Assembly (NCBI RefSeq): GCF_019393635.1
Contig: NC_057861.1
Coordinates: 75,833,327-75,897,326, forward strand
Direction: 5' to 3'
Origin: Dromiciops gliroides
Lineage: Eukaryota > Chordata > Mammalia > Microbiotheria > Microbiotheriidae
Length of the DNA stretch: 64,000 nt
The notes under the pieces were generated by a model. It had not been told where the DNA came from and searched no databases. It was given only the letters and a program-made list of their open reading frames with translations. The position numbers and the translations under genes were made by a program. Positions 23,040 to 35,000 of this stretch are shown here, piece by piece. The stretch's first letter is position 1. Each line of letters starts with the position of its first letter.

Positions 23040-26000
23040 GCAGCTGGTGCCCTCCAGGTACCTCTTGACCGAGTCCATCTCCGTGATCTCCTGCAGGCTC
23101 TTGGTGCCCTGCGCCAGGTCCCGCAGCGTGTCCAGGCCCAGGATGTTGGAGGTGCGCAGCTCAGAGGCCGACACCTGCCTCCTCAGGCCCCGGAAAGACA
23201 CCTTGCTCAGCTTCTCCTCCGTCTCCTCGATGATGGTGGTGAGCGTGGTGATGAGGGCCTGCAGGGTCAGGGCGCCAGAGGCGTGCTGTGCCAAGAGCTC
23301 CTCCCTCCTGGCCTCGGTCAGGTACTTGGAGAAGAGCACGTCCCACACGGGGACCATCTGCCCCTTGAACTGTCCCACCTTCACCTCCATGGTGGTGGTC
23401 CTCAGAGCCCCGAGAGCTTCCTCGCGGAGGCGGGAGTTCTCTGCGTCCGCATCGGCCCCCGCTGGGCCCTCCTGCCAGACAATGCCGCCTCTGCTGCTGT
23501 GGCTGCTGCTGTGGCTGCTGCTGTGGCCTCCTTCAGACTGCCTGGCTTCTCTGTCCTGGGACACCCCTTCTGACTCTTCGATGATGGTGGTGAGCCTGCG
23601 GGTCAGCGCTGGCAGGGGTAGGGCCCCCGAGTCATACTGGGCCAGGAGGTCCTCCCGGGTGACCTCGGTCACGTACGTGGACACCAGGACATCCCAGACG
23701 GGGACCTTCTGCCCCCTCAGGTGGCCGACCTTCACCTCCATTGTGGCGGCCTGAAGCCTGCTGCGTGGGCGCAGGCCCTCTCGAGAGGAGCTGTGCCCCG
23801 CTGGGCTGCGGGCAGAGGCATCACGCTGGTCTCCGGAAGACTCCCCCCCGAGGCGTCGGGGGCTCTGGTCCCCGGCCTCCATCACCAGGGTGGCGAGGGT
23901 GCTGCTGAGCTCCTCGATGGACAGGGTGCCCTCCCGGTACTTTCTCAGCAGCGCCTGCCTCTGGCTCTCGGGAACGTCCCTGCACCACAGGAGTTCCCAC
24001 ACGGACACGGTCTGGCCCCGGAAGAGGCCCCCGTGGACGGTGACCATGGCGTCCTGCAGGACGCGGCGCATCTGCTCGTTCAGCTGGGACACGGCGGAGT
24101 TCTTGTCCACCAGCTGCAGCATGTAGAGGCCGGTGTCGGGGTCGCGGACGCACCTGCGCAGCAGCTGCATGTAGGTGAGGTTCTCGTGAGTGTTGGGGTC
24201 AAAGAAGCCCTTGGTGTCGTCAGAGGGGTCGGACAGGATCTGGCTCATCTCCTCGTCAAAGTAGCCGCGCTGGTAGGCCACCTCCACGGGCACGCGGTGG
24301 CTGTGCACGGGGTCGATGACGCCGCCCGTGGCGATCTGGGCCTCCAGCAGCCTCACGCCGTGGTCCTTGACGATCAGGTCCCTCTTCATGGCCTGGAAGA
24401 GGGAGATCTGCTCTCCCGTGTAGGGGTCCGTGTAGCCGGTGACGGCCTTCTCTGCGGACAGCAGCTTCCCCTGGATCTCCCCGCCCACCACGCCCGCGGC
24501 CACGGCCTCCTCCACGGACAGCTTCTGGTTGCGCAGCGGGTCGATGACGAAGCCCGTGGCGGCCTGGGCCTCCAGCAGCACCAGGGCCGTGCCGGGCCTC
24601 AGGATGCCCTTCCACATGGCCTGGTAGATGCTCATCTTCTCCTGCTTGGCCGGGTCTGCCTTGGAGGGCACCAGGACGCCCGCGATGCAGCTGGTGCCCT
24701 CCAGGTACCTCTTGACCGAGTCCATCTCCGTGATCTCCTGCAGGCTCTTGGTGCCCTGCGCCAGGTCCCGCAGCGTGTCCAGGCCCAGGATGTTGGAGGT
24801 GCGCAGCTCAGAGGCCGACACCTGCCTCCTCAGGCCCCGGAAAGACACCTTGCTCAGCTTCTCCTCCGTCTCCTCGATGATGGTGGTGAGCGTGGTGATG
24901 AGGGCCTGCAGGGTCAGGGCGCCAGAGGCGTGCTGTGCCAAGAGCTCCTCCCTCCTGGCCTCGGTCAGGTACTTGGAGAAGAGCACGTCCCACACGGGGA
25001 CCATCTGCCCCTTGAACTGTCCCACCTTCACCTCCATGGTGGTGGTCCTCAGAGCCCCGAGAGCTTCCTCGCGGAGGCGGGAGTTCTCTGCGTCCGCATC
25101 GGCCCCCGCTGGGCCCTCCTGCCAGACAATGCCGCCTCTGCTGCTGTGGCTGCTGCTGTGGCCTCCTTCAGACTGCCTGGCTTCTCTGTCCTGGGACACC
25201 CCTTCTGACTCTTCGATGATGGTGGTGAGCCTGCGGGTCAGCGCTGGCAGGGGTAGGGCCCCCGAGTCATACTGGGCCAGGAGGTCCTCCCGGGTGACCT
25301 CGGTCACGTACGTGGACACCAGGACATCCCAGACGGGGACCTTCTGCCCCCTCAGGTGGCCGACCTTCACCTCCATTGTGGCGGCCTGAAGCCTGCTGCG
25401 TGGGCGCAGGCCCTCTCGAGAGGAGCTGTGCCCCGCTGGGCTGCGGGCAGAGGCATCACGCTGGTCTCCGGAAGACTCCCCCCCGAGGCGTCGGGGGCTC
25501 TGGTCCCCGGCCTCCATCACCAGGGTGGCGAGGGTGCTGCTGAGCTCCTCGATGGACAGGGTGCCCTCCCGGTACTTTCTCAGCAGCGCCTGCCTCTGGC
25601 TCTCGGGAACGTCCCTGCACCACAGGAGTTCCCACACGGACACGGTCTGGCCCCGGAAGAGGCCCCCGTGGACGGTGACCATGGCGTCCTGCAGGACGCG
25701 GCGCATCTGCTCGTTCAGCTGGGACACGGCGGAGTTCTTGTCCACCAGCTGCAGCATGTAGAGGCCGGTGTCGGGGTCGCGGACGCACCTGCGCAGCAGC
25801 TGCATGTAGGTGAGGTTCTCGTGAGTGTTGGGGTCAAAGAAGCCCTTGGTGTCGTCAGAGGGGTCGGACAGGATCTGGCTCATCTCCTCGTCAAAGTAGC
25901 CGCGCTGGTAGGCCACCTCCACGGGCACGCGGTGGCTGTGCACGGGGTCGATGACGCCGCCCGTGGCGATCTGGGCCTCCAGCAGCCTCACGCCGTGGTC

Positions 26001-29000
26001 CTTGACGATCAGGTCCCTCTTCATGGCCTGGAAGAGGGAGATCTGCTCTCCCGTGTAGGGGTCCGTGTAGCCGGTGACGGCCTTCTCTGCGGACAGCAGC
26101 TTCCCCTGGATCTCCCCGCCCACCACGCCCGCGGCCACGGCCTCCTCCACGGACAGCTTCTGGTTGCGCAGCGGGTCGATGACGAAGCCCGTGGCGGCCT
26201 GGGCCTCCAGCAGCACCAGGGCCGTGCCGGGCCTCAGGATGCCCTTCCACATGGCCTGGTAGATGCTCATCTTCTCCTGCTTGGCCGGGTCTGCCTTGGA
26301 GGGCACCAGGACGCCCGCGATGCAGCTGGTGCCCTCCAGGTACCTCTTGACCGAGTCCATCTCCGTGATCTCCTGCAGGCTCTTGGTGCCCTGCGCCAGG
26401 TCCCGCAGCGTGTCCAGGCCCAGGATGTTGGAGGTGCGCAGCTCAGAGGCCGACACCTGCCTCCTCAGGCCCCGGAAAGACACCTTGCTCAGCTTCTCCT
26501 CCGTCTCCTCGATGATGGTGGTGAGCGTGGTGATGAGGGCCTGCAGGGTCAGGGCGCCAGAGGCGTGCTGTGCCAAGAGCTCCTCCCTCCTGGCCTCGGT
26601 CAGGTACTTGGAGAAGAGCACGTCCCACACGGGGACCATCTGCCCCTTGAACTGTCCCACCTTCACCTCCATGGTGGTGGTCCTCAGAGCCCCGAGAGCT
26701 TCCTCGCGGAGGCGGGAGTTCTCTGCGTCCGCATCGGCCCCCGCTAGGCCCTCCTGCCAGACAATGCCGCCTCTGCTGCTGTGGCTGCTGCTGTGGCTGC
26801 TGCTGTGGCCTCCTTCAGACTGCCTGGCTTCTCTGTCCTGGGACACCCCTTCTGACTCTTCGATGATGGTGGTGAGCCTGCGGGTCAGCGCTGGCAGGGG
26901 TAGGGCCCCCGAGTCATACTGGGCCAGGAGGTCCTCCCGGGTGACCTCGGTCACGTACGTGGACACCAGGACATCCCAGACGGGGACCTTCTGCCCCCTC
27001 AGGTGGCCGACCTTCACCTCCATTGTGGCGGCCTGAAGCCTGCTGCGTGGGCGCAGGCCCTCTCGAGAGGAGCTGTGCCCCGCTGGGCTGCGGGCAGAGG
27101 CATCACGCTGGTCTCCGGAAGACTCCCCCCCGAGGCGTCGGGGGCTCTGGTCCCCGGCCTCCATCACCAGGGTGGCGAGGGTGCTGCTGAGCTCCTCGAT
27201 GGACAGGGTGCCCTCCCGGTACTTTCTCAGCAGCGCCTGCCTCTGGCTCTCGGGAACGTCCCTGCACCACAGGAGTTCCCACACGGACACGGTCTGGCCC
27301 CGGAAGAGGCCCCCGTGGACGGTGACCATGGCGTCCTGCAGGACGCGGCGCATCTGCTCGTTCAGCTGGGACACGGCGGAGTTCTTGTCCACCAGCTGCA
27401 GCATGTAGAGGCCGGTGTCGGGGTCGCGGACGCACCTGCGCAGCAGCTGCATGTAGGTGAGGTTCTCGTGAGTGTTGGGGTCAAAGAAGCCCTTGGTGTC
27501 GTCAGAGGGGTCGGACAGGATCTGGCTCATCTCCTCGTCAAAGTAGCCGCGCTGGTAGGCCACCTCCACGGGCACGCGGTGGCTGTGCACGGGGTCGATG
27601 ACGCCGCCCGTGGCGATCTGGGCCTCCAGCAGCCTCACGCCGTGGTCCTTGACGATCAGGTCCCTCTTCATGGCCTGGAAGAGGGAGATCTGCTCTCCCG
27701 TGTAGGGGTCCGTGTAGCCGGTGACGGCCTTCTCTGCGGACAGCAGCTTCCCCTGGATCTCCCCGCCCACCACGCCCGCGGCCACGGCCTCCTCCACGGA
27801 CAGCTTCTGGTTGCGCAGCGGGTCGATGACGAAGCCCGTGGCGGCCTGGGCCTCCAGCAGCACCAGGGCCGTGCCGGGCCTCAGGATGCCCTTCCACATG
27901 GCCTGGTAGATGCTCATCTTCTCCTGCTTGGCCGGGTCTGCCTTGGAGGGCACCAGGACGCCCGCGATGCAGCTGGTGCCCTCCAGGTACCTCTTGACCG
28001 AGTCCATCTCCGTGATCTCCTGCAGGCTCTTGGTGCCCTGCGCCAGGTCCCGCAGCGTGTCCAGGCCCAGGATGTTGGAGGTGCGCAGCTCAGAGGCCGA
28101 CACCTGCCTCCTCAGGCCCCGGAAAGACACCTTGCTCAGCTTCTCCTCCGTCTCCTCGATGATGGTGGTGAGCGTGGTGATGAGGGCCTGCAGGGTCAGG
28201 GCGCCAGAGGCGTGCTGTGCCAAGAGCTCCTCCCTCCTGGCCTCGGTCAGGTACTTGGAGAAGAGCACGTCCCACACGGGGACCATCTGCCCCTTGAACT
28301 GTCCCACCTTCACCTCCATGGTGGTGGTCCTCAGAGCCCCGAGAGCTTCCTCGCGGAGGCGGGAGTTCTCTGCGTCCGCATCGGCCCCCGCTGGGCCCTC
28401 CTGCCAGACAATGCCGCCTCTGCTGCTGTGGCTGCTGCTGTGGCCTCCTTCAGACTGCCTGGCTTCTCTGTCCTGGGACACCCCTTCTGACTCTTCGATG
28501 ATGGTGGTGAGCCTGCGTGTCAGCGCTGGCAGGGGTAGGGCCCCCGAGTCATACTGGGCCAGGAGGTCCTCCCGGGTGACCTCGGTCACGTACGTGGACA
28601 CCAGGACATCCCAGACGGGGACCTTCTGCCCCCTCAGGTGGCCGACCTTCACCTCCATTGTGGCGGCCTGAAGCCTGCTGCGTGGGCGCAGGCCCTCTCG
28701 AGAGGAGCTGTGCCCCGCTGGGCTGCGGGCAGAGGCATCACGCTGGTCTCCGGAAGACTCCCCCCCGAGGCGTCGGGGGCTCTGGTCCCCGGCCTCCATC
28801 ACCAGGGTGGCGAGGGTGCTGCTGAGCTCCTCGATGGACAGGGTGCCCTCCCGGTACTTTCTCAGCAGCGCCTGCCTCTGGCTCTCGGGAACGTCCCTGC
28901 ACCACAGGAGTTCCCACACGGACACGGTCTGGCCCCGGAAGAGGCCCCCGTGGACGGTGACCATGGCGTCCTGCAGGACGCGGCGCATCTGCTCGTTCAG

Positions 29001-32000
29001 CTGGGACACGGCGGAGTTCTTGTCCACCAGCTGCAGCATGTAGAGGCCGGTGTCGGGGTCGCGGACGCACCTGCGCAGCAGCTGCATGTAGGTGAGGTTC
29101 TCGTGAGTGTTGGGGTCAAAGAAGCCCTTGGTGTCGTCAGAGGGGTCGGACAGGATCTGGCTCATCTCCTCGTCAAAGTAGCCGCGCTGGTAGGCCACCT
29201 CCACGGGCACGCGGTGGCTGTGCACGGGGTCGATGACGCCGCCCGTGGCGATCTGGGCCTCCAGCAGCCTCACGCCGTGGTCCTTGACGATCAGGTCCCT
29301 CTTCATGGCCTGGAAGAGGGAGATCTGCTCTCCCGTGTAGGGGTCCGTGTAGCCGGTGACGGCCTTCTCTGCGGACAGCAGCTTCCCCTGGATCTCCCCG
29401 CCCACCACGCCCGCGGCCACGGCCTCCTCCACGGACAGCTTCTGGTTGCGCAGCGGGTCGATGACGAAGCCCGTGGCGGCCTGGGCCTCCAGCAGCACCA
29501 GGGCCGTGCCGGGCCTCAGGATGCCCTTCCACATGGCCTGGTAGATGCTCATCTTCTCCTGCTTGGCCGGGTCTGCCTTGGAGGGCACCAGGACGCCCGC
29601 GATGCAGCTGGTGCCCTCCAGGTACCTCTTGACCGAGTCCATCTCCGTGATCTCCTGCAGGCTCTTGGTGCCCTGCGCCAGGTCCCGCAGCGTGTCCAGG
29701 CCCAGGATGTTGGAGGTGCGCAGCTCAGAGGCCGACACCTGCCTCCTCAGGCCCCGGAAAGACACCTTGCTCAGCTTCTCCTCCGTCTCCTCGATGATGG
29801 TGGTGAGCGTGGTGATGAGGGCCTGCAGGGTCAGGGCGCCAGAGGCGTGCTGTGCCAAGAGCTCCTCCCTCCTGGCCTCGGTCAGGTACTTGGAGAAGAG
29901 CACGTCCCACACGGGGACCATCTGCCCCTTGAACTGTCCCACCTTCACCTCCATGGTGGTGGTCCTCAGAGCCCCGAGAGCTTCCTCGCGGAGGCGGGAG
30001 TTCTCTGCGTCCGCATCGGCCCCCGCTAGGCCCTCCTGCCAGACAATGCCGCCTCTGCTGCTGTGGCTGCTGCTGTGGCTGCTGCTGTGGCCTCCTTCAG
30101 ACTGCCTGGCTTCTCTGTCCTGGGACACCCCTTCTGACTCTTCGATGATGGTGGTGAGCCTGCGTGTCAGCGCTGGCAGGGGTAGGGCCCCCGAGTCATA
30201 CTGGGCCAGGAGGTCCTCCCGGGTGACCTCGGTCACGTACGTGGACACCAGGACATCCCAGACGGGGACCTTCTGCCCCCTCAGGTGGCCGACCTTCACC
30301 TCCATTGTGGCGGCCTGAAGCCTGCTGCGTGGGCGCAGGCCCTCTCGAGAGGAGCTGTGCCCCGCTGGGCTGCGGGCAGAGGCATCACGCTGGTCTCCGG
30401 AAGACTCCCCCCCGAGGCGTCGGGGGCTCTGGTCCCCGGCCTCCATCACCAGGGTGGCGAGGGTGCTGCTGAGCTCCTCGATGGACAGGGTGCCCTCCCG
30501 GTACTTTCTCAGCAGCGCCTGCCTCTGGCTCTCGGGAACGTCCCTGCACCACAGGAGTTCCCACACGGACACGGTCTGGCCCCGGAAGAGGCCCCCGTGG
30601 ACGGTGACCATGGCGTCCTGCAGGACGCGGCGCATCTGCTCGTTCAGCTGGGACACGGCGGAGTTCTTGTCCACCAGCTGCAGCATGTAGAGGCCGGTGT
30701 CGGGGTCGCGGACGCACCTGCGCAGCAGCTGCATGTAGGTGAGGTTCTCGTGAGTGTTGGGGTCAAAGAAGCCCTTGGTGTCGTCAGAGGGGTCGGACAG
30801 GATCTGGCTCATCTCCTCGTCAAAGTAGCCGCGCTGGTAGGCCACCTCCACGGGCACGCGGTGGCTGTGCACGGGGTCGATGACGCCGCCCGTGGCGATC
30901 TGGGCCTCCAGCAGCCTCACGCCGTGGTCCTTGACGATCAGGTCCCTCTTCATGGCCTGGAAGAGGGAGATCTGCTCTCCCGTGTAGGGGTCCGTGTAGC
31001 CGGTGACGGCCTTCTCTGCGGACAGCAGCTTCCCCTGGATCTCCCCGCCCACCACGCCCGCGGCCACGGCCTCCTCCACGGACAGCTTCTGGTTGCGCAG
31101 CGGGTCGATGACGAAGCCCGTGGCGGCCTGGGCCTCCAGCAGCACCAGGGCCGTGCCGGGCCTCAGGATGCCCTTCCACATGGCCTGGTAGATGCTCATC
31201 TTCTCCTGCTTGGCCGGGTCTGCCTTGGAGGGCACCAGGACGCCCGCGATGCAGCTGGTGCCCTCCAGGTACCTCTTGACCGAGTCCATCTCCGTGATCT
31301 CCTGCAGGCTCTTGGTGCCCTGCGCCAGGTCCCGCAGCGTGTCCAGGCCCAGGATGTTGGAGGTGCGCAGCTCAGAGGCCGACACCTGCCTCCTCAGGCC
31401 CCGGAAAGACACCTTGCTCAGCTTCTCCTCCGTCTCCTCGATGATGGTGGTGAGCGTGGTGATGAGGGCCTGCAGGGTCAGGGCGCCAGAGGCGTGCTGT
31501 GCCAAGAGCTCCTCCCTCCTGGCCTCGGTCAGGTACTTGGAGAAGAGCACGTCCCACACGGGGACCATCTGCCCCTTGAACTGTCCCACCTTCACCTCCA
31601 TGGTGGTGGTCCTCAGAGCCCCGAGAGCTTCCTCGCGGAGGCGGGAGTTCTCTGCGTCCGCATCGGCCCCCGCTAGGCCCTCCTGCCAGACAATGCCGCC
31701 TCTGCTGCTGTGGCTGCTGCTGTGGCTGCTGCTGTGGCCTCCTTCAGACTGCCTGGCTTCTCTGTCCTGGGACACCCCTTCTGACTCTTCGATGATGGTG
31801 GTGAGCCTGCGGGTCAGCGCTGGCAGGGGTAGGGCCCCCGAGTCATACTGGGCCAGGAGGTCCTCCCGGGTGACCTCGGTCACGTACGTGGACACCAGGA
31901 CATCCCAGACGGGGACCTTCTGCCCCCTCAGGTGGCCGACCTTCACCTCCATTGTGGCGGCCTGAAGCCTGCTGCGTGGGTGCAGGCCCTCTCGAGAGGA

Positions 32001-35000
32001 GCTGTGCCCCGCTGGGCTGCGGGCAGAGGCATCACGCTGGTCTCCGGAAGACTCCCCCCCGAGGCGTCGGGGGCTCTGGTCCCCGGCCTCCATCACCAGG
32101 GTGGCGAGGGTGCTGCTGAGCTCCTCGATGGACAGGGTGCCCTCCCGGTACTTTCTCAGCAGCGCCTGCCTCTGGCTCTCGGGAACGTCCCTGCACCACA
32201 GGAGTTCCCACACGGACACGGTCTGGCCCCGGAAGAGGCCCCCGTGGACGGTGACCATGGCGTCCTGCAGGACGCGGCGCATCTGCTCGTTCAGCTGGGA
32301 CACGGCGGAGTTCTTGTCCACCAGCTGCAGCATGTAGAGGCCGGTGTCGGGGTCGCGGACGCACCTGCGCAGCAGCTGCATGTAGGTGAGGTTCTCGTGA
32401 GTGTTGGGGTCAAAGAAGCCCTTGGTGTCGTCAGAGGGGTCGGACAGGATCTGGCTCATCTCCTCGTCAAAGTAGCCGCGCTGGTAGGCCACCTCCACGG
32501 GCACGCGGTGGCTGTGCACGGGGTCGATGACGCCGCCCGTGGCGATCTGGGCCTCCAGCAGCCTCACGCCGTGGTCCTTGACGATCAGGTCCCTCTTCAT
32601 GGCCTGGAAGAGGGAGATCTGCTCTCCCGTGTAGGGGTCCGTGTAGCCGGTGACGGCCTTCTCTGCGGACAGCAGCTTCTCCTGGATCTCCCCGCCCACC
32701 ACGCCCGCGGCCACGGCCTCCTCCACGGACAGCTTCTGGTTGCGCAGCGGGTCGATGACGAAGCCCGTGGCGGCCTGGGCCTCCAGCAGCACCAGGGCCG
32801 TGCCGGGCCTCAGGATGCCCTTCCACATGGCCTGGTAGATGCTCATCTTCTCCTGCTTGGCCGGGTCTGCCTTGGAGGGCACCAGGACGCCCGCGATGCA
32901 GCTGGTGCCCTCCAGGTACCTCTTGACCGAGTCCATCTCCGTGATCTCCTGCAGGCTCTTGGTGCCCTGCGCCAGGTCCCGCAGCGTGTCCAGGCCCAGG
33001 ATGTTGGAGGTGCGCAGCTCAGAGGCCGACACCTGCCTCCTCAGGCCCCGGAAAGACACCTTGCTCAGCTTCTCCTCCGTCTCCTCGATGATGGTGGTGA
33101 GCGTGGTGATGAGGGCCTGCAGGGTCAGGGCGCCAGAGGCGTGCTGTGCCAAGAGCTCCTCCCTCCTGGCCTCGGTCAGGTACTTGGAGAAGAGCACGTC
33201 CCACACGGGGACCATCTGCCCCTTGAACTGTCCCACCTTCACCTCCATGGTGGTGGTCCTCAGAGCCCCGAGAGCTTCCTCGCGGAGGCGGGAGTTCTCT
33301 GCGTCCGCATCGGCCCCCGCTGGGCCCTCCTGCCAGACAATGCCGCCTCTGCTGCTGTGGCTGCTGCTGTGGCCTCCTTCAGACTGCCTGGCTTCTCTGT
33401 CCTGGGACACCCCTTCTGACTCTTCGATGATGGTGGTGAGCCTGCGTGTCAGCGCTGGCAGGGGTAGGGCCCCCGAGTCATACTGGGCCAGGAGGTCCTC
33501 CCGGGTGACCTCGGTCACGTACGTGGACACCAGGACATCCCAGACGGGGACCTTCTGCCCCCTCAGGTGGCCGACCTTCACCTCCATTGTGGCGGCCTGA
33601 AGCCTGCTGCGTGGGCGCAGGCCCTCTCGAGAGGAGCTGTGCCCCGCTGGGCTGCGGGCAGAGGCATCACGCTGGTCTCCGGAAGACTCCCCCCCGAGGC
33701 GTCGGGGGCTCTGGTCCCCGGCCTCCATCACCAGGGTGGCGAGGGTGCTGCTGAGCTCCTCGATGGACAGGGTGCCCTCCCGGTACTTTCTCAGCAGCGC
33801 CTGCCTCTGGCTCTCGGGAACGTCCCTGCACCACAGGAGTTCCCACACGGACACGGTCTGGCCCCGGAAGAGGCCCCCGTGGACGGTGACCATGGCGTCC
33901 TGCAGGACGCGGCGCATCTGCTCGTTCAGCTGGGACACGGCGGAGTTCTTGTCCACCAGCTGCAGCATGTAGAGGCCGGTGTCGGGGTCGCGGACGCACC
34001 TGCGCAGCAGCTGCATGTAGGTGAGGTTCTCGTGAGTGTTGGGGTCAAAGAAGCCCTTGGTGTCGTCAGAGGGGTCGGACAGGATCTGGCTCATCTCCTC
34101 GTCAAAGTAGCCGCGCTGGTAGGCCACCTCCACGGGCACGCGGTGGCTGTGCACGGGGTCGATGACGCCGCCCGTGGCGATCTGGGCCTCCAGCAGCCTC
34201 ACGCCGTGGTCCTTGACGATCAGGTCCCTCTTCATGGCCTGGAAGAGGGAGATCTGCTCTCCCGTGTAGGGGTCCGTGTAGCCGGTGACGGCCTTCTCTG
34301 CGGACAGCAGCTTCCCCTGGATCTCCCCGCCCACCACGCCCGCGGCCACGGCCTCCTCCACGGACAGCTTCTGGTTGCGCAGCGGGTCGATGACGAAGCC
34401 CGTGGCGGCCTGGGCCTCCAGCAGCACCAGGGCCGTGCCGGGCCTCAGGATGCCCTTCCACATGGCCTGGTAGATGCTCATCTTCTCCTGCTTGGCCGGG
34501 TCTGCCTTGGAGGGCACCAGGACGCCCGCGATGCTGCTTGTCCCTTCAAGGTACTTTTTTACCCTTTCTTTCTCAGCTATTTCTGTTACTTCTTTTTGTC
34601 CCCTCTCCAATTCATCCAACACATCTTTATTTATGATATTAGCTTTGAAAAGTTCAGTAGCTGTTACTTGCCTTCTCAGCCCTTTGAACCACACCTCCGT
34701 TCTTTTCTTTTCCTTTTCTTCAATTAATTTCCAAATTATTTTTACAATATTTTCCAGTGCTCGTGATGTGTCCTGTCTGTACTTTTGCACCAATTCCTGT
34801 TTCTTATCTTCTGTGACATATTCAGAACAAAGCAGGTCCCACACTGACATCTTCCTCCCTTTATATTTTCCCTTTTCTACCACCACCATTTCTGCCTTAA
34901 GTGCCTTCTCTGTCACTTCCTCAATGTTCCTGTAATTCTTTTCCTGCTTGACCAGGGGGACAAGACCCAATCCTGTTTTTTGGTCTTTCACACACCTTGC

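Larger units (their letters stand above)
22534..34534 (-). repeat. EPPK1: EPPK1 homogenised tandem array (seven full units plus one partial)
   Basis: 12 kb of coding tandem repeat. Each unit encodes one PRD starting [15 protein letters not shown] and two linkers starting with [12 protein letters not shown] and [12 protein letters not shown]. Unit lengths are 1635 bp (three units) or 1647 bp (four units). By eye, differences between units are limited to a handful of sites plus a 12-bp length variant. Flanking coding sequence on both sides drops out of identity abruptly. Confidence 0.95.

Noticed and set aside
22539-25208. Plus-strand open frames of 344 and 495 codons inside the EPPK1 array
   Set aside because: They repeat in every unit, have low-complexity His/Gln/Leu/Arg composition and match no family. 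They lie opposite a well-supported coding exon.
22534-34534. CRISPR-like or satellite array
   Set aside because: The 1.6-kb period is translated in one continuous frame as plakin domains. It is a coding tandem repeat.
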